A stretch of DNA of 64,000 nt, taken from NCBI RefSeq assembly GCF_900249755.1, contig NZ_LT976853.1, positions 364,107-428,106 on the forward strand, written 5' to 3'. The notes below the pieces were generated by a model. That model searched no databases, was not told the origin of the DNA, and was given only the letters and a program-made list of their open reading frames with translations. Origin of the DNA: Cupriavidus taiwanensis (GTDB lineage Bacteria > Pseudomonadota > Gammaproteobacteria > Burkholderiales > Burkholderiaceae). How positions within the stretch are numbered: the first letter of the stretch is position 1; each line of letters starts with the position of its first letter. This document shows, in pieces, positions 12,453 to 21,915 of this stretch. A program made the translations under genes and the position numbers.

Positions 12453-12821
12453 ATGAAAACCGTGCTCACAACGACCGAGTTCACCCTGAATCCTGGCGAA
12501 GTCACCACGCTGTCGGTGCACGCCGCGCAGCGTCTGCACATTGCCGAAGCCCGCGGCACCGATGTGTGGCTGACCCGCGAGAACGATTCGGAGGACTACT
12601 GGCTGCGTTGTGGCGGCAGCCTGCTGCTGCGCGCCGGCGACGAGGTGGTGCTCAGCGTCGATCCGCGCGCGCTGCATCCGGTGCGACTGGCGCTGATTGC
12701 CGAGGCCCGCCGCCCGGCGCTGGCGCTGGCCGACCTGCCGCACCTGGTGTACCGCAGCCTGCGCCGGCTGGTTCGAGGCACCGAGTGGACGCCTAACCAG
12801 GACCGGGTCACCGCTTCCTGA
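12453..12821 (+). CDS. DUF2917 family protein
   Basis: A 122-residue protein with the DUF2917 pattern: a beta-rich N-terminus, a DVWLTRENDSEDYWL core (the family's W-L-T...D-x-W/D stretch), then LLLRAGDEVVLSV. The fold is expected to be cupin-like; no enzymatic activity is established. ATG 12453 has GGAG upstream. It lies opposite a LysR regulator, a recurrent pairing in Burkholderiales, and is followed by an intrinsic terminator, so it forms a single-gene unit. Confidence 0.8.
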   Translation: MKTVLTTTEFTLNPGEVTTLSVHAAQRLHIAEARGTDVWLTRENDSEDYWLRCGGSLLLRAGDEVVLSVDPRALHPVRLALIAEARRPALALADLPHLVYRSLRRLVRGTEWTPNQDRVTAS

Positions 12822-12938
12822 AACCGGGACGGGCGGGACACCGAGCGCGCCGCACCGGCACCGGGGCCATCTGCGCCTGGTCTGGTCGCGTGACGCAGCG
12901 GACGGTTCCGCACCGCCCACCCCCTGAACGGGGCAGGC

Positions 12939-12963
12939 AGGGCCGGCGCAAGCCGGCCCTTTT
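12939..12963 (+). terminator. Intrinsic terminator after the DUF2917 gene
   Basis: A 9-bp perfect stem AGGGCCGGC/GCCGGCCCT with a GCAA tetraloop, followed by TTTT. It separates the DUF2917 gene from lipB. Confidence 0.8.
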
Positions 12964-12978
12964 CGTTACACTCTCGCC

Positions 12979-13707
12979 ATGCATCCGATTCAAGTCATCG
13001 AACGCGGCCGCGAGGACTATCAGCCGTGTTTCGACGCGATGCGCGCCTTCACCGCCGCACGCACCCCCGAGACGCCCGACCAGATCTGGCTGGTCGAGCA
13101 TGCGCCGGTCTACACGCTGGGCCAGGCGGGCGACCCCGCGCACCTGCTGGCCCCGGACGAGCGGATTCCGGTGGTGCAGATCGACCGTGGCGGGCAAATC
13201 ACTTATCACGGACCGGGCCAGGTGGTGGCCTACCTGCTGCTGGATCTGCGCCGCCGCCGGCTGATGGTGCGCGAGCTGGTGCACGGCATCGAGCAGGCCG
13301 TGCTGGACACGCTCGCGGCGTATAATCTCGCAGCCGAACGCAAGCCCGGCGCCCCCGGCATCTACCTGTCCGGCGGGCCGCACCAGGGCGCCAAGATTGC
13401 CGCGCTCGGCCTCAAGATCCGCAACGGCTGCAGCTATCACGGCGTCAGCCTCAACGTGCAGATGGACCTGTCGCCGTTCCTGCGCATCAATCCCTGCGGC
13501 TATGCCGGACTGGAAACGGTCGACATGGCCACCGCGGGAGCCACCTGCCCGGTGGCGGATGCCGATGGCGCGCCGGTGCCCGTGACCGCGGCAACACAAC
13601 CCGAGATCGCACAGCGCCTGGCGGCTGCATTGTGCGAGGTGCTGGCAGCGCACGAGGCTCGCGTGCTGGCGGCTGAACAACCTGCCGCCCCGGCCCTGGC
13701 CTCCTAG
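12979..13707 (+). CDS. lipB: Octanoyl-[acyl-carrier-protein]:protein N-octanoyltransferase
   Basis: LipB transfers octanoate from octanoyl-ACP to the lipoyl domains of 2-oxoacid dehydrogenases and GcvH, the first step of endogenous lipoate synthesis. It is 242 residues. The family signature [16 protein letters not shown] is present, and the catalytic pair is visible as Lys139 (QGAKIAALG) and Cys173 ([10 protein letters not shown]). lipA follows 40 bp downstream. The last 25 residues are Ala-rich. The start has no strong ribosome-binding site but fits the family N-terminus. Confidence 0.96.
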   Translation: MHPIQVIERGREDYQPCFDAMRAFTAARTPETPDQIWLVEHAPVYTLGQAGDPAHLLAPDERIPVVQIDRGGQITYHGPGQVVAYLLLDLRRRRLMVRELVHGIEQAVLDTLAAYNLAAERKPGAPGIYLSGGPHQGAKIAALGLKIRNGCSYHGVSLNVQMDLSPFLRINPCGYAGLETVDMATAGATCPVADADGAPVPVTAATQPEIAQRLAAALCEVLAAHEARVLAAEQPAAPALAS

Positions 13708-13747
13708 TCAAAAGCGAAATGCACGCCGAGCGCGTGCGGAGAAATGT

Positions 13748-14752
13748 ATGAGCGACGCACTGATCGCCCCGATCACCTCCTCCGGCGAAGCCCCGCAGTC
13801 CCCCGCGGAGCAATACGATCCGACCCGCAAGCAGAAATCGGCCGACAAGACCGCGCGCATCCCCATCAAGATCGTGCCGGCCGAGAAGCTCAAGAAGCCG
13901 GACTGGATCCGCGTGAAGGCCGCCACCGGCAATTCGCGTTTCTATGAGATCAAGGACATCCTGCGCGCCAACAACCTGGTGACGGTGTGCGAGGAAGCCA
14001 GCTGCCCCAATATCGGCGAATGCTTCGGCAAGGGCACGGCCACCTTCATGATCATGGGCGACAAGTGCACGCGCCGCTGCCCGTTCTGCGACGTCGGCCA
14101 CGGCCGCCCCGATCCGCTCGATGTCAACGAGCCGGGCAACCTGGCCCGCACCATCGCCCAGCTCAAGCTGAACTACGTGGTCATCACCAGCGTCGACCGC
14201 GACGACCTGCGCGACGGCGGCGCCCAGCACTATGTCGACTGCATCTCGCAGACGCGCGAGCTGTCGCCCGCCACCCGCATCGAAGTGCTGGTGCCCGACT
14301 TCCGCGGCCGCCTGGACAAGGCGCTGGACATCCTGCAGGCGTGCCCGCCCGACGTGATGAACCACAACATGGAAACCGTGCCGCGCCTGTACAAGCAGGC
14401 CCGCCCCGGCGCCGACTACGCGCACTCGCTCAAGCTGCTGCAGGAATTCAAGCGCCGCAACCCCAACGTCCCGACCAAGTCCGGCCTGATGGTCGGCCTG
14501 GGCGAGACCGACGAGGAAATCCTGGAAGTCATGCGCGACATGCGCGCGCACGATATCGACATGCTGACCATCGGCCAGTACCTGGCGCCGTCCAACCACC
14601 ACCTGCCGGTGCTGCGCTACGTGCATCCCGACACCTTCAAGATGTTCGAGGACGAGGCCTACAAGATGGGCTTCACCCACGCCGCCGTGGGGGCGATGGT
14701 GCGCAGTTCCTACCATGCCGACCAGCAGGCGCATCAGGCGGGGTTTGCCTGA
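13748..14752 (+). CDS. lipA: Lipoyl synthase
   Basis: LipA is the radical SAM enzyme that inserts two sulfurs into protein-bound octanoyl groups. The 334-residue protein carries both clusters' ligands: auxiliary cluster Cys81, Cys86 and Cys92 (CX4CX5C) and the radical SAM Cys107, Cys111 and Cys114 (CTRRCPFC). The C-terminal RSSYHA context supplies the conserved serine that ligates the auxiliary cluster. Together with lipB it forms the complete two-step pathway, and an intrinsic terminator follows. Confidence 0.98.
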   Translation: MSDALIAPITSSGEAPQSPAEQYDPTRKQKSADKTARIPIKIVPAEKLKKPDWIRVKAATGNSRFYEIKDILRANNLVTVCEEASCPNIGECFGKGTATFMIMGDKCTRRCPFCDVGHGRPDPLDVNEPGNLARTIAQLKLNYVVITSVDRDDLRDGGAQHYVDCISQTRELSPATRIEVLVPDFRGRLDKALDILQACPPDVMNHNMETVPRLYKQARPGADYAHSLKLLQEFKRRNPNVPTKSGLMVGLGETDEEILEVMRDMRAHDIDMLTIGQYLAPSNHHLPVLRYVHPDTFKMFEDEAYKMGFTHAAVGAMVRSSYHADQQAHQAGFA

Positions 14753-14778
14753 GCGGTTGTCAGCGAATGGAATAAGAA

Positions 14779-14811
14779 ACGGCCGGGATTCCCCCGGCCG
14801 TTTTTGTTTTT
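14779..14811 (+). terminator. Intrinsic terminator after lipA
   Basis: A 9-bp stem ACGGCCGGG/CCCCGGCCGT (14779-14787 with 14793-14801), loop of 5 nt, then TTTTTGTTTTT. Strong and well placed. Confidence 0.9.
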
Positions 14812-14882
14812 GGCACCCCTCGGCAAGCCCGTAGCCAACCTAGGGTCAACCCCGACTGTCCCGTCTAGCACAATCTCGATAT

Positions 14883-14911
14883 GATGAATTCATCGATAAA
14901 TTATCGATGAA
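14883..14911. promoter_or_regulatory. Operator palindrome upstream of the pxp operon
   Basis: An 11-bp perfect inverted repeat with a single central base (TTCATCGATAA, A, TTATCGATGAA; 14889-14911), overlapping a second perfect 12-bp palindrome GATGAATTCATC (14883-14894). Three GATGAA-type half-sites are thus stacked in 29 bp. A possible -10 (TATGAT, 14880-14885) abuts it. The shape suggests a dimeric repressor or activator, possibly GntR-type, not encoded in the cluster. It is in the only AT-rich stretch before pxpB. Confidence 0.75.
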
Positions 14912-14977
14912 ATGCAATCACATCACATTCCGGCTTGTCTGCCTACACTGGGTATCAAGTGCGCTAACGGGAATCTC

Positions 14978-15625
14978 ATGAACTGCACCGTCCACCGACT
15001 TGCCGAGCAGGCGCTGCTGTACAGCGTCGCGCCGCCCGCATCGCTGGCAGTCCAGCGCCGGATCTGGGCCATGGCCGCGCGCGCGGCGGACTGGCGCGGC
15101 GTGGTGGACGTGGTGCCGGGCATGAACAACCTGACCGTGATCTTCGACGGCAGCGCCGATGTCGATGCGCTCGAGCGCAACCTGAAGCTGGCGTGGGCCT
15201 CGGGCGAGGCGCGCAATGCCACCGGCAAGCTGGTCGAGATCCCGGTGCGCTACGGCGGCGAGCATGGCCCGGACCTGGGCGACGTCGCCGCGCATACCGG
15301 GCTGACGCCGCAGGAAGTGGTGCGCCGCCATGCGGCGGGCGAGTACGTGGTCTACTTCCTTGGCTTCCAGCCCGGCTTCGCCTATATGGGCGGGCTGGCG
15401 CCGGAGCTGGCCACGCCGCGCCGGCGCGAGCCGCGGGTGGCGGTGCCGGCCGGGTCGGTCGGCATCGGCGGCGAGCAGACCGGGATCTATCCGGCGGTGC
15501 TGCCGGGCGGCTGGCAGCTGATCGGGCGCACCGACGCCGAACTCTTCGTGGCGGACCGTGATCCGCCGTCCCTGTTCGCGCCCGGCGATACCGTGCGCTT
15601 TGTCGCCGAGGAAATCATCGCGTGA
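14978..15625 (+). CDS. pxpB: 5-oxoprolinase subunit B (KipI-like)
   Basis: PxpB is one of three subunits of the prokaryotic ATP-dependent 5-oxoprolinase that opens pyroglutamate to glutamate. The 215-residue protein has the allophanate-hydrolase subunit 1 (CT_C_D) fold, with motifs YVVYFLGFQPGFAYMGGL, VPAGSVGIGGEQTGIYP and PGGWQLIGRT. ATG 14978 is preferred; an in-frame ATG 14912 would start on the operator. The stop overlaps the pxpC GTG by 4 bp. First gene of pxpB-pxpC-pxpA-DUF969-DUF979-pcp. Confidence 0.93.
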   Translation: MNCTVHRLAEQALLYSVAPPASLAVQRRIWAMAARAADWRGVVDVVPGMNNLTVIFDGSADVDALERNLKLAWASGEARNATGKLVEIPVRYGGEHGPDLGDVAAHTGLTPQEVVRRHAAGEYVVYFLGFQPGFAYMGGLAPELATPRRREPRVAVPAGSVGIGGEQTGIYPAVLPGGWQLIGRTDAELFVADRDPPSLFAPGDTVRFVAEEIIA

Positions 15626-16647
15626 TCGAGATCCTTCGTCCCGGCGCGCTCGCCTCGGTGCAGGACCTGGGCCGTACCGGCTTCCGCCGTTTTGGCGTGG
15701 GGCGCTGCGGCGCCATGGACATGCTGGCGGTGGAGGTCGGCAACCGCCTGCTTGGCAATGCCCCTGACTGCGCCGCCATTGAATTCACGCTGGGCCGCGC
15801 CGCGGTGCGCTTCCATGCCGATATGCGCGTGGCGCTGGCCGGCGCCGAATGCGGCGCCAACCTGGACGGCGTGCCGGTGTGGTCGTGGCATGCGTTCGAC
15901 GCGCACCAGGGCGAGACCCTGACGCTGCCGTCGACGCGCGGCGGCACGCGCGTGTACCTGTGCGTGGCGGGCGGCATTGCGGTCGAGCCGGTGATGGGCT
16001 CGCGCAGCACAGACCTGAAGTCCGGTTTCGGCGGGCTGGGCGGACGCGCGCTGCAGGAAGGCGACCGCCTGCCGGCGGGGCGCCCGGGGCTGGAAGCCGA
16101 GACCGACTGGATCGGCGTGCAGGCGCCGGCGTGGGCGCTGCCCGCCCCGGTCGAGGGCAAGGCCACCGCGATCCGCATGCTGCCCGGCACGGAATACGAG
16201 GATTTCGACGCGGCCTCGCAGGCCGCGCTGTGGCAGGCCGACTGGACCGTCACGCCCAACAGCAACCGCATGGGCCTGCGCCTCGCCGGCCCGGCGCTGG
16301 CGCGGCGCCCCGAGCGCAGCGCCGACCTGCTCTCGCACGGCGTGATGCCGGGCGTGATGCAGGTGCCGCCGGCGGGCCAGCCGATCGCGCTGATGGCCGA
16401 CGCGCAGACCACCGGCGGCTATCCGAAGATCGGCGTGGTGATCGGCGCGGACCTGTGGCGGCTTGCGCAGGTGCCGCTGGGCGCGCCGGTGCGCTTCGTG
16501 CAGGTCACGCTGGCGCAGGCGCAGGCGGCGCAGGAAGAGCTGGCACGCTACCTGCGCCAGATCGAGCAGGCGCTGCGGTGGCAGGGCGACGGCATGCCGA
16601 TTGCCGCGCGCCGGCGCACGCGCACGCGCACGCGCGCGGCAGCATAA
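15622..16647 (+). CDS. pxpC: 5-oxoprolinase subunit C (KipA-like, biotin-dependent carboxyltransferase family)
   Basis: PxpC is the CT_A_B-domain partner of PxpB. The 341 residues begin [21 protein letters not shown], followed by [22 protein letters not shown], all typical of the family. The central [12 protein letters not shown] and [17 protein letters not shown] segments are diagnostic. GTG 15622 overlaps the pxpB stop, so translation is coupled. The Arg/Thr-rich C-terminus ([12 protein letters not shown]) is unusual and probably disordered. Despite the family name it needs no biotin domain. Confidence 0.93.
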   Translation: MIEILRPGALASVQDLGRTGFRRFGVGRCGAMDMLAVEVGNRLLGNAPDCAAIEFTLGRAAVRFHADMRVALAGAECGANLDGVPVWSWHAFDAHQGETLTLPSTRGGTRVYLCVAGGIAVEPVMGSRSTDLKSGFGGLGGRALQEGDRLPAGRPGLEAETDWIGVQAPAWALPAPVEGKATAIRMLPGTEYEDFDAASQAALWQADWTVTPNSNRMGLRLAGPALARRPERSADLLSHGVMPGVMQVPPAGQPIALMADAQTTGGYPKIGVVIGADLWRLAQVPLGAPVRFVQVTLAQAQAAQEELARYLRQIEQALRWQGDGMPIAARRRTRTRTRAAA

Positions 16648-16681
16648 GAAAGGCGCCAGGGCGCCGCACAGGAGAATGGCA

Positions 16682-17422
16682 ATGCAGATCGATTTGAACG
16701 CGGATCTTGGTGAAGGCTGTGGCAATGACGAGGCGCTGCTGGCGCTGATCAGCTCGGCCAATATCGCCTGCGGCTGGCATGCGGGCGACGCCGCCACCAT
16801 GGTGCAGACGGTGCAGTGGGCGCTGGCGCGCGGCGTGGCGATCGGCGCGCACCCGAGCTACCCGGACCGCGAGAACTTCGGCCGCACCGAGATGCAGCGC
16901 GACCCGGAACACGTCTACGCCGACGTGCTGTACCAGATCGGCGCGCTCGATGCGATCGTGCGCGCGCAGGGCGGCAAGCTGCATCACGTCAAGCCGCATG
17001 GCGCACTGTACAACCAGGCCGTGCGCGATCCGGCGCTGGCGCGCGCGATCGTGCGCGCGGTGCGCGACTTCGACCCGGACCTGGTGTTCTTCGGCCTGGC
17101 CGGCAGCCAGATGATCGATATCGCCAAAGAGGCCGGCCTGCGCGTCAAGCAGGAGGTCTTTGCCGACCGCGGCTACAACCCCGACGGCACGCTGGTCAGG
17201 CGCGGCACGCCGGGCGCGCTGCACGAGGACGAGGAAGTCGCCCTGAACCAGACCCTGACCATGGTGCGCGAGCAGCGCGTGCGCGCCATCGACGGCACCT
17301 GGGTACCGATCCAGGCCGAAACCGTGTGTCTGCACGGCGACGGCGCCCACGCGCTGGCCTTTGCGCGCCGCATCCGGGAACGGCTGGGCGCGGAAGGCAT
17401 CGCGATCCGCGCCGGCGGCTGA
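16682..17422 (+). CDS. pxpA: 5-oxoprolinase subunit A (LamB/YcsF family)
   Basis: PxpA supplies the LamB/YcsF-type catalytic barrel of the 5-oxoprolinase. At 246 residues it is full length, opening [16 protein letters not shown] and carrying the metal-site-like motifs [27 protein letters not shown] and CLHGDGAHA. Two in-frame ATGs lie 6 bp apart; AGGAG (16670-16674) is only 1 nt from ATG 16676 but 7 nt from ATG 16682, so the latter is chosen. Third gene of the 5-oxoproline operon. Confidence 0.94.
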   Translation: MQIDLNADLGEGCGNDEALLALISSANIACGWHAGDAATMVQTVQWALARGVAIGAHPSYPDRENFGRTEMQRDPEHVYADVLYQIGALDAIVRAQGGKLHHVKPHGALYNQAVRDPALARAIVRAVRDFDPDLVFFGLAGSQMIDIAKEAGLRVKQEVFADRGYNPDGTLVRRGTPGALHEDEEVALNQTLTMVREQRVRAIDGTWVPIQAETVCLHGDGAHALAFARRIRERLGAEGIAIRAGG

Positions 17423-17529
17423 GCGCGTTTATCCGCTTTCACGCCGGCATTGTCCACACGCGGCCTGCCTCGTCACGCGTCACGACGGCTGCTGTCCGCG
17501 CGCCTTCGTTATCTTCGTTTGGTGTTTTC

Positions 17530-18258
17530 ATGGAACAGGCAGTCAATCTCTGGCCCCTTGTCGGGGTAGGCGTCATCATCGTCGGCTTCGTGCTGCGCTT
17601 CAATCCCATGCTGGTGGTGGTGCTCGCCGCGCTGGCCACCGGCCTGGCCGCGCCGATGCCGCTGATGCAGATCTTCGCGGCGATCGGCACCGCCTTCGTC
17701 AAGGCGCGCAACCTGCCGCTGATCATCCTGCTGCCGCTGGCGGTGATCGGCCTGCTGGAGCGGCACGGGCTGCGCGAGCATGCGCAGGCGTGGATCGCGC
17801 GCATTGCCTCGGCCACGGTCGGGCGCCTGCTGATCGTCTACCTGGGCGTGCGCGAGCTGACCGCGGCAATCGGCCTGACCAGCCTGGGCGGCCATCCGCA
17901 AATGGTGCGCCCGCTGCTGGCACCGATGGCCGAGGGCGCGGCCGAGAACCGCTTCGGCCATCTGCCCGAGCCGGTGCGCCAGCGCGTGCTGGCCTTCTGC
18001 GCCGCCACCGACAATGTCGGCCTGTTCTTCGGCGAGGACATCTTCGTCGCGTTCGGCGCGATCGCGCTGATGCATACCTTCCTGCTGTCGTCGAACATCG
18101 AGGTCGAGCCGCTGCATATCGCCGTGTGGGGCATCCCCACCGCGATCTGCGCCTTCCTGATCCATGCCGTGCGCCTCAGGCGCCTGGACGGCTGGCTCGA
18201 GCGCGAGCTGGGCGGCAACGCCGCCGGCACCGCGGTGGCTGCCCGGAGCGCAGAGTAA
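17530..18258 (+). CDS. DUF969 family membrane protein, candidate 5-oxoproline transporter subunit
   Basis: A 242-residue hydrophobic protein with about six membrane segments and a charged C-terminal tail. The sequence matches the DUF969 family (for example LPLIILLPLAVIGLLERHGL and FGEDIFVAFGAIALMH). DUF969 and DUF979 genes occur as adjacent pairs and are often found next to pxpBCA and pcp. Their position here between pxpA and pcp makes uptake of 5-oxoproline or its peptides the best guess; this is inference from context. It lies 107 bp after pxpA and 10 bp before DUF979. Confidence 0.8.
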   Translation: MEQAVNLWPLVGVGVIIVGFVLRFNPMLVVVLAALATGLAAPMPLMQIFAAIGTAFVKARNLPLIILLPLAVIGLLERHGLREHAQAWIARIASATVGRLLIVYLGVRELTAAIGLTSLGGHPQMVRPLLAPMAEGAAENRFGHLPEPVRQRVLAFCAATDNVGLFFGEDIFVAFGAIALMHTFLLSSNIEVEPLHIAVWGIPTAICAFLIHAVRLRRLDGWLERELGGNAAGTAVAARSAE

Positions 18259-18268
18259 GGAGCGCGCC

Positions 18269-19219
18269 ATGATCATCTCGATTGAATACCTCTACTGGCT
18301 CGCCGGCCTGGTGCTGGCCATCACCGCGCTGATGACCTTCACCGACCGCGCGCATCCGCGCCGCCTCAGCACCGGCCTGTTCTGGCTGCTGTATGCGATC
18401 GTGTTCCTGGTCGGCGACCGGCTGCCGCCGGCCGCGGTCGGCATCGGCGCGGTGGTGATGGCGCTGATCGCCGGCTTCGGCGGCGTCGGCCACGGCAAGC
18501 ACGACAGCCTGCCGGAGACGGAACGCCGCGCCAGCGCCAGCCGCCTCGGCAACAAGCTGTTCATCCCGGCGCTGCTGATCCCGCTGGTCACCGTGATCGG
18601 CACCATGCTGTTCAAGGACGTGCGCATCGCCGGCGTGCCGCTGCTCGATCCGAAGAACGTGACCTTCGTCTCGCTCGGCATCGGCTGCCTGGTCTCGCTG
18701 GCAGTGGTGTGCTGGCTCACGCGCGACACCGTGGCGCAGGGCCTGCGCGAATCGCGCCGGCTGACCGAGTCGCTGGGCTGGGCGCTGGTGCTGCCGCAGA
18801 TGCTGGCGATGCTGGGGCTGGTGTTTGCCGACGCCGGCGTCGGCAAGGCCGTGGCGCACCTGACCACCGCCTACATCAACATGGACTACAAGCTGGTGGC
18901 GGTGGCGGTCTACTGCGTCGGCATGGCGCTGTTCACGGTGATCATGGGCAACGGCTTTGCGGCCTTCCCGGTGATGACCGGCGGCGTCGGCGTGCCGATC
19001 CTGGTCGGCATGTTCGGCGGCAATCCGGCGGTGATGGCGGCGATCGGCATGTTCTCGGGCTATTGCGGGACGCTGATGACGCCGATGGCGGCCAACTTCA
19101 ATATCGTGCCGGCGGCGCTGCTGGAGCTCGACGACAAGAACGCCGTGATCCGCGCGCAGGTGCCGACCGCGCTGGCGATCCTGGCGGCGAATATCGTGCT
19201 GCTGTACTGGCTGATGTAA
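18269..19219 (+). CDS. DUF979 family membrane protein, candidate 5-oxoproline transporter subunit
   Basis: A 316-residue polytopic protein with about nine membrane segments; family-like segments include MGNGFAAFPVMTGGVG, MFSGYCGTLMTPMAANFNIVPAALLEL and the hydrophobic C-terminus. It pairs with the DUF969 protein just upstream, and the two may make one permease. ATG 18269 follows a ribosome-binding site (TAAGGAG). The following pcp starts 15 bp later. The transport role is inferred from neighbours, not shown by a motif. Confidence 0.8.
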   Translation: MIISIEYLYWLAGLVLAITALMTFTDRAHPRRLSTGLFWLLYAIVFLVGDRLPPAAVGIGAVVMALIAGFGGVGHGKHDSLPETERRASASRLGNKLFIPALLIPLVTVIGTMLFKDVRIAGVPLLDPKNVTFVSLGIGCLVSLAVVCWLTRDTVAQGLRESRRLTESLGWALVLPQMLAMLGLVFADAGVGKAVAHLTTAYINMDYKLVAVAVYCVGMALFTVIMGNGFAAFPVMTGGVGVPILVGMFGGNPAVMAAIGMFSGYCGTLMTPMAANFNIVPAALLELDDKNAVIRAQVPTALAILAANIVLLYWLM

Positions 19220-19234
19220 CTACAGGAGCCCACC

Positions 19235-19885
19235 ATGCCTGTCGTGCTGCTGACCGGCTTCGAGCCGTTCGAGGATGAACCGGTCAACCCGTCGTGGGAA
19301 GCCGTGCGCGCGCTCGACGGCGAACGCGTCGGCGGCGCGGTGATCGTCGCGCGCCAGCTGCCGTGCGTGTTCGGCGCGGCGATCGATGCGATCGGCGCAC
19401 TGCTCGACACGCTGCGGCCGACGCTGGTGATCGCCGTCGGCCAGGCCGGCGGGCGCGCCGAGATGTCGGTGGAGCGCGTGGCGATCAATGTCGACGATGC
19501 GCGCATCGCCGACAACGCCGGCGCCCAGCCGATCGACACCGCCATCGCCCCGGACGGCCCGGCCGCGTACTTCGCCACGCTGCCGATCAAGGCGATGGTG
19601 CGCGACATGCGCGCGGCCGGCGTGCCGGCGTCGGTATCGCAGACGGCCGGCACTTTCGTCTGCAACCATGTGTTCTACGGGCTGATGCACCGGCTGGCAC
19701 GGCAACCGGACGGCGCGGTGCGCGGCGGCTTTATCCACATTCCGTACCTGCCCGAGCAGGCGGCGCGCCATCCCGGCCAGCCGAGCCTGGCGCATGAAAC
19801 GCTGGTGAAGGGCCTGCGCACGGCGGTGGCCACGGCGCTGTCGACCCGCGCCGACGTGCGCGAGCAGGGCGGCCAGCTGCACTGA
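19235..19885 (+). CDS. pcp: Pyroglutamyl-peptidase I
   Basis: This cytosolic cysteine peptidase removes N-terminal pyroglutamate from peptides, producing the substrate of PxpABC. It is 216 residues, the family length. The catalytic triad is Glu80 (SVERVAIN), Cys143 ([15 protein letters not shown]) and His168 (FIHIPYLP). AGGAG precedes ATG 19235. Last gene of the 5-oxoproline operon, convergent with the VanZ-like gene 25 bp away. Confidence 0.95.
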   Translation: MPVVLLTGFEPFEDEPVNPSWEAVRALDGERVGGAVIVARQLPCVFGAAIDAIGALLDTLRPTLVIAVGQAGGRAEMSVERVAINVDDARIADNAGAQPIDTAIAPDGPAAYFATLPIKAMVRDMRAAGVPASVSQTAGTFVCNHVFYGLMHRLARQPDGAVRGGFIHIPYLPEQAARHPGQPSLAHETLVKGLRTAVATALSTRADVREQGGQLH

Positions 19886-19910
19886 GGCCCGCCGCCGCGC
19901 CTGTCCCGCC

Positions 19911-21161
19911 TTACTCCTGCAAGTTGGCCGCGGCCGCCTCGCGACGCGCCGCGGCTTTCTTCATCGCATGGCGGCGCAGGCTGACCTGCTCGAAGCGCCA
20001 GATCACATAGCAGAACGCCAGGAACGGCCACAGCCAGCCGAGCCACTGCGCCAGGCTGTTGAAGTGGATGAAGCGGCCCATGCGCCAGCCTTGCTCCGAG
20101 ATCCACGCATAAGGGTTGGACGGCAGCACGTTGGTCAGCGCCACCAGAAGGATCAGCGCCGCCATCGCCAGCACCGCGCGCAGCCAGCGCGGCAGGTACA
20201 GCAGCAGCGCCAGCACCAGCGAGCTGGTCAGCAGCGCGAAGCGCCCGCCTTCGGACAGCCAGACGAAGGCGCTTTCGGTGGGGAACTGCAGCTCGGCCGC
20301 GGTGGCCTTGAGCAGCAGCGCCGCCGCCAGCAGCCCGGCGAGGATGCGCAGCATCGGCGCGCTGCGGCGCATCGCGATCGAGGCGAACAGGCCGGTGCCG
20401 ATCCAGCTGCTGGCGGTCACCAGCGATTCCAGCAACTGCTGGCTCTGCATGTCCTCAGGGCGCAGGCCGATATGGTCCTGCCAGGCCTCCAGCTGCGGGA
20501 ACACCATCTGCAGCACCTGCATCGGCCACGATTCCGGGTCGGTCAGCCATTCGCGCACGATGCCGCCCATGCCGAACAAATGCTCCTGCGGAAACACCTG
20601 CGCGAACGGCCACAACAGCAGCAGGATGATGGCAAAGCTGGCATGCGGCTCGAACCAGGCATGGCGCAGCCGCGTGAGGCGCCCGTCGTCGATCAGCGCG
20701 CGCGTGAACGGCGCCACCACGGCGCCGCCGAGCAGCGCGCCGAGCGCATTGGTGATCAGGTCGATGTTGGACGAGATCCGGCTGGGCAGCCAGGTCTGGA
20801 ACGCCTCCATGCACGCCGACAGCAGCGCGCCGGCCACCAGCGCCACCAGCGTCGCGCGCCCGCCCGACACGCGCGGATGCAGCGACAGCACCACCAGCGC
20901 GCCGAACGGGAAATACCCCAGCACGTTGGTGAGCAGGTCGAAGTCGGTGATGTAGCGCGGCTTGGGCGCGCTGAGAAAGGCGAAGGGCGAGATGCCGTTG
21001 TCGATCCAGCCGGAGAACGGGTACAGGCTGGCATACACCACCAGCAGCGTGAAGCAGAGCAGCCCCACGCGCGCCAGCGGCGAGTGCTGCGGCGCGGCGG
21101 CGGGTGGTGCTGGCGGAGCCGCCGGCGGCGGCGCGGAGAGCGGCGGGGGAGCCGGCTCCAT
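19911..21161 (-). CDS. VanZ-like membrane protein
   Basis: A 416-residue membrane protein. After a Pro/Ala-rich cytoplasmic N-terminus (about residues 1-27) comes a VanZ-type domain (VYASLYPFSGW, LTNVLGYFPFGALVVL, SACMEAFQTWLPSRISSNIDLITNALGALLGG), then further membrane segments that double the usual VanZ length. The function of such long VanZ proteins is unknown; VanZ itself lowers teicoplanin susceptibility. ATG 21161 has AGGAG 7 nt upstream. It is downstream of the Mla-type lipid-transport genes on the same strand (18 bp after the lipoprotein gene), so an envelope role is plausible. Confidence 0.8.
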   Translation of the reverse strand: MEPAPPPLSAPPPAAPPAPPAAAPQHSPLARVGLLCFTLLVVYASLYPFSGWIDNGISPFAFLSAPKPRYITDFDLLTNVLGYFPFGALVVLSLHPRVSGGRATLVALVAGALLSACMEAFQTWLPSRISSNIDLITNALGALLGGAVVAPFTRALIDDGRLTRLRHAWFEPHASFAIILLLLWPFAQVFPQEHLFGMGGIVREWLTDPESWPMQVLQMVFPQLEAWQDHIGLRPEDMQSQQLLESLVTASSWIGTGLFASIAMRRSAPMLRILAGLLAAALLLKATAAELQFPTESAFVWLSEGGRFALLTSSLVLALLLYLPRWLRAVLAMAALILLVALTNVLPSNPYAWISEQGWRMGRFIHFNSLAQWLGWLWPFLAFCYVIWRFEQVSLRRHAMKKAAARREAAAANLQE

Positions 21162-21179
21162 GGCAAATCTCCTGTGGCT

Positions 21180-21812
21180 TTACTTTAGCTGCAGCGTGCC
21201 GATCCAGTCGAGCAGCGCGGCAATCACGGCATCGCTGGCTTCGGCCAGCGCCTTGACGCCGCCGGCGCCGTCGGCGCTGGGCGCAGGGCGGCGCGCCTCG
21301 AAGGTCTGCTGGCCGAGCATGCCGTGCCGGTACACCGTGGCGCGCAGCCGCACCACGCCCTGGCTGGCGGTGGCGCTGTCGAACACCTGGTCGAACTCGA
21401 GCAGTTCCACCTTCAGCGCCGGAATGCTGCCGTCGCCGGACCAGCCCAGCGTGCCGCGCGCGGCCACGGCCTCGCGCAGGCGCTCGTCGAACAGGCGCGT
21501 GGGAGACATCACCCAGCGCTGCGTGGCGTAGGCCTGCAGGCGCTGCGCCTGGGCGTACTGCAGCCGGTAGAACAGGGCATTGCCTTCCAGCCAGTTGGGC
21601 CCGTCGGTCTGTGCCACGCGCAGTTTGGGCAGCGGCGCGGGCGCAGGGTTCCCGGTGGCGGAGGCCGCCGGGGCCGCCACGGCCGGGCCGAGGTCATAGG
21701 TGATGATGGGCTCGCCGCGCGTCAGCGCGCAGCCAGACAGCGCCAGCCCGGCGGCGGCGAGCAGCAGGGCCGCGCGCAGGCGGGCGGGTGCGGAGCGCAG
21801 GAAGCGTGGCAT
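21180..21812 (-). CDS. ABC-type transport auxiliary lipoprotein (PqiC-like)
   Basis: A 210-residue predicted outer-membrane lipoprotein. It has an N-terminal signal with lipobox (LALSGC, Cys28) and a PqiC/ABC_trans_aux-type body (ITYDLGP, ALFYRLQYAQAQRLQAYATQRWVMSPTRL split across the family core, VELLEFDQVF). Such proteins form the outer-membrane end of MCE-type lipid bridges. The frame extends upstream to GTG 21908, but ATG 21812 gives a proper signal peptide. It is the last transport gene of the permease-ATPase-MlaD unit. Start uncertain, family call good. Confidence 0.8.
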   Translation of the reverse strand: MPRFLRSAPARLRAALLLAAAGLALSGCALTRGEPIITYDLGPAVAAPAASATGNPAPAPLPKLRVAQTDGPNWLEGNALFYRLQYAQAQRLQAYATQRWVMSPTRLFDERLREAVAARGTLGWSGDGSIPALKVELLEFDQVFDSATASQGVVRLRATVYRHGMLGQQTFEARRPAPSADGAGGVKALAEASDAVIAALLDWIGTLQLK

Positions 21813-21915
21813 CTCGGTCGCAGGGGTCACGGCGGATTCTCGCGGTTGGCGTTTGGCGTTATCGACGGGGGCGGTGGGGCCGGCGGGGCTGGGGCGGTGC
21901 CGCATCACGGCCGCG

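Noticed and set aside
13321..13326. Perfect TATAAT inside lipB
   Set aside because: It lies within the coding region of lipB with no gene starting soon after; lipA is 420 bp away and closely follows lipB.
16622..16643. Short CGCACG-type repeat at the 3' end of pxpC as a regulatory element
   Set aside because: It encodes the Arg/Thr-rich tail of PxpC; simple low-complexity coding sequence is enough explanation.
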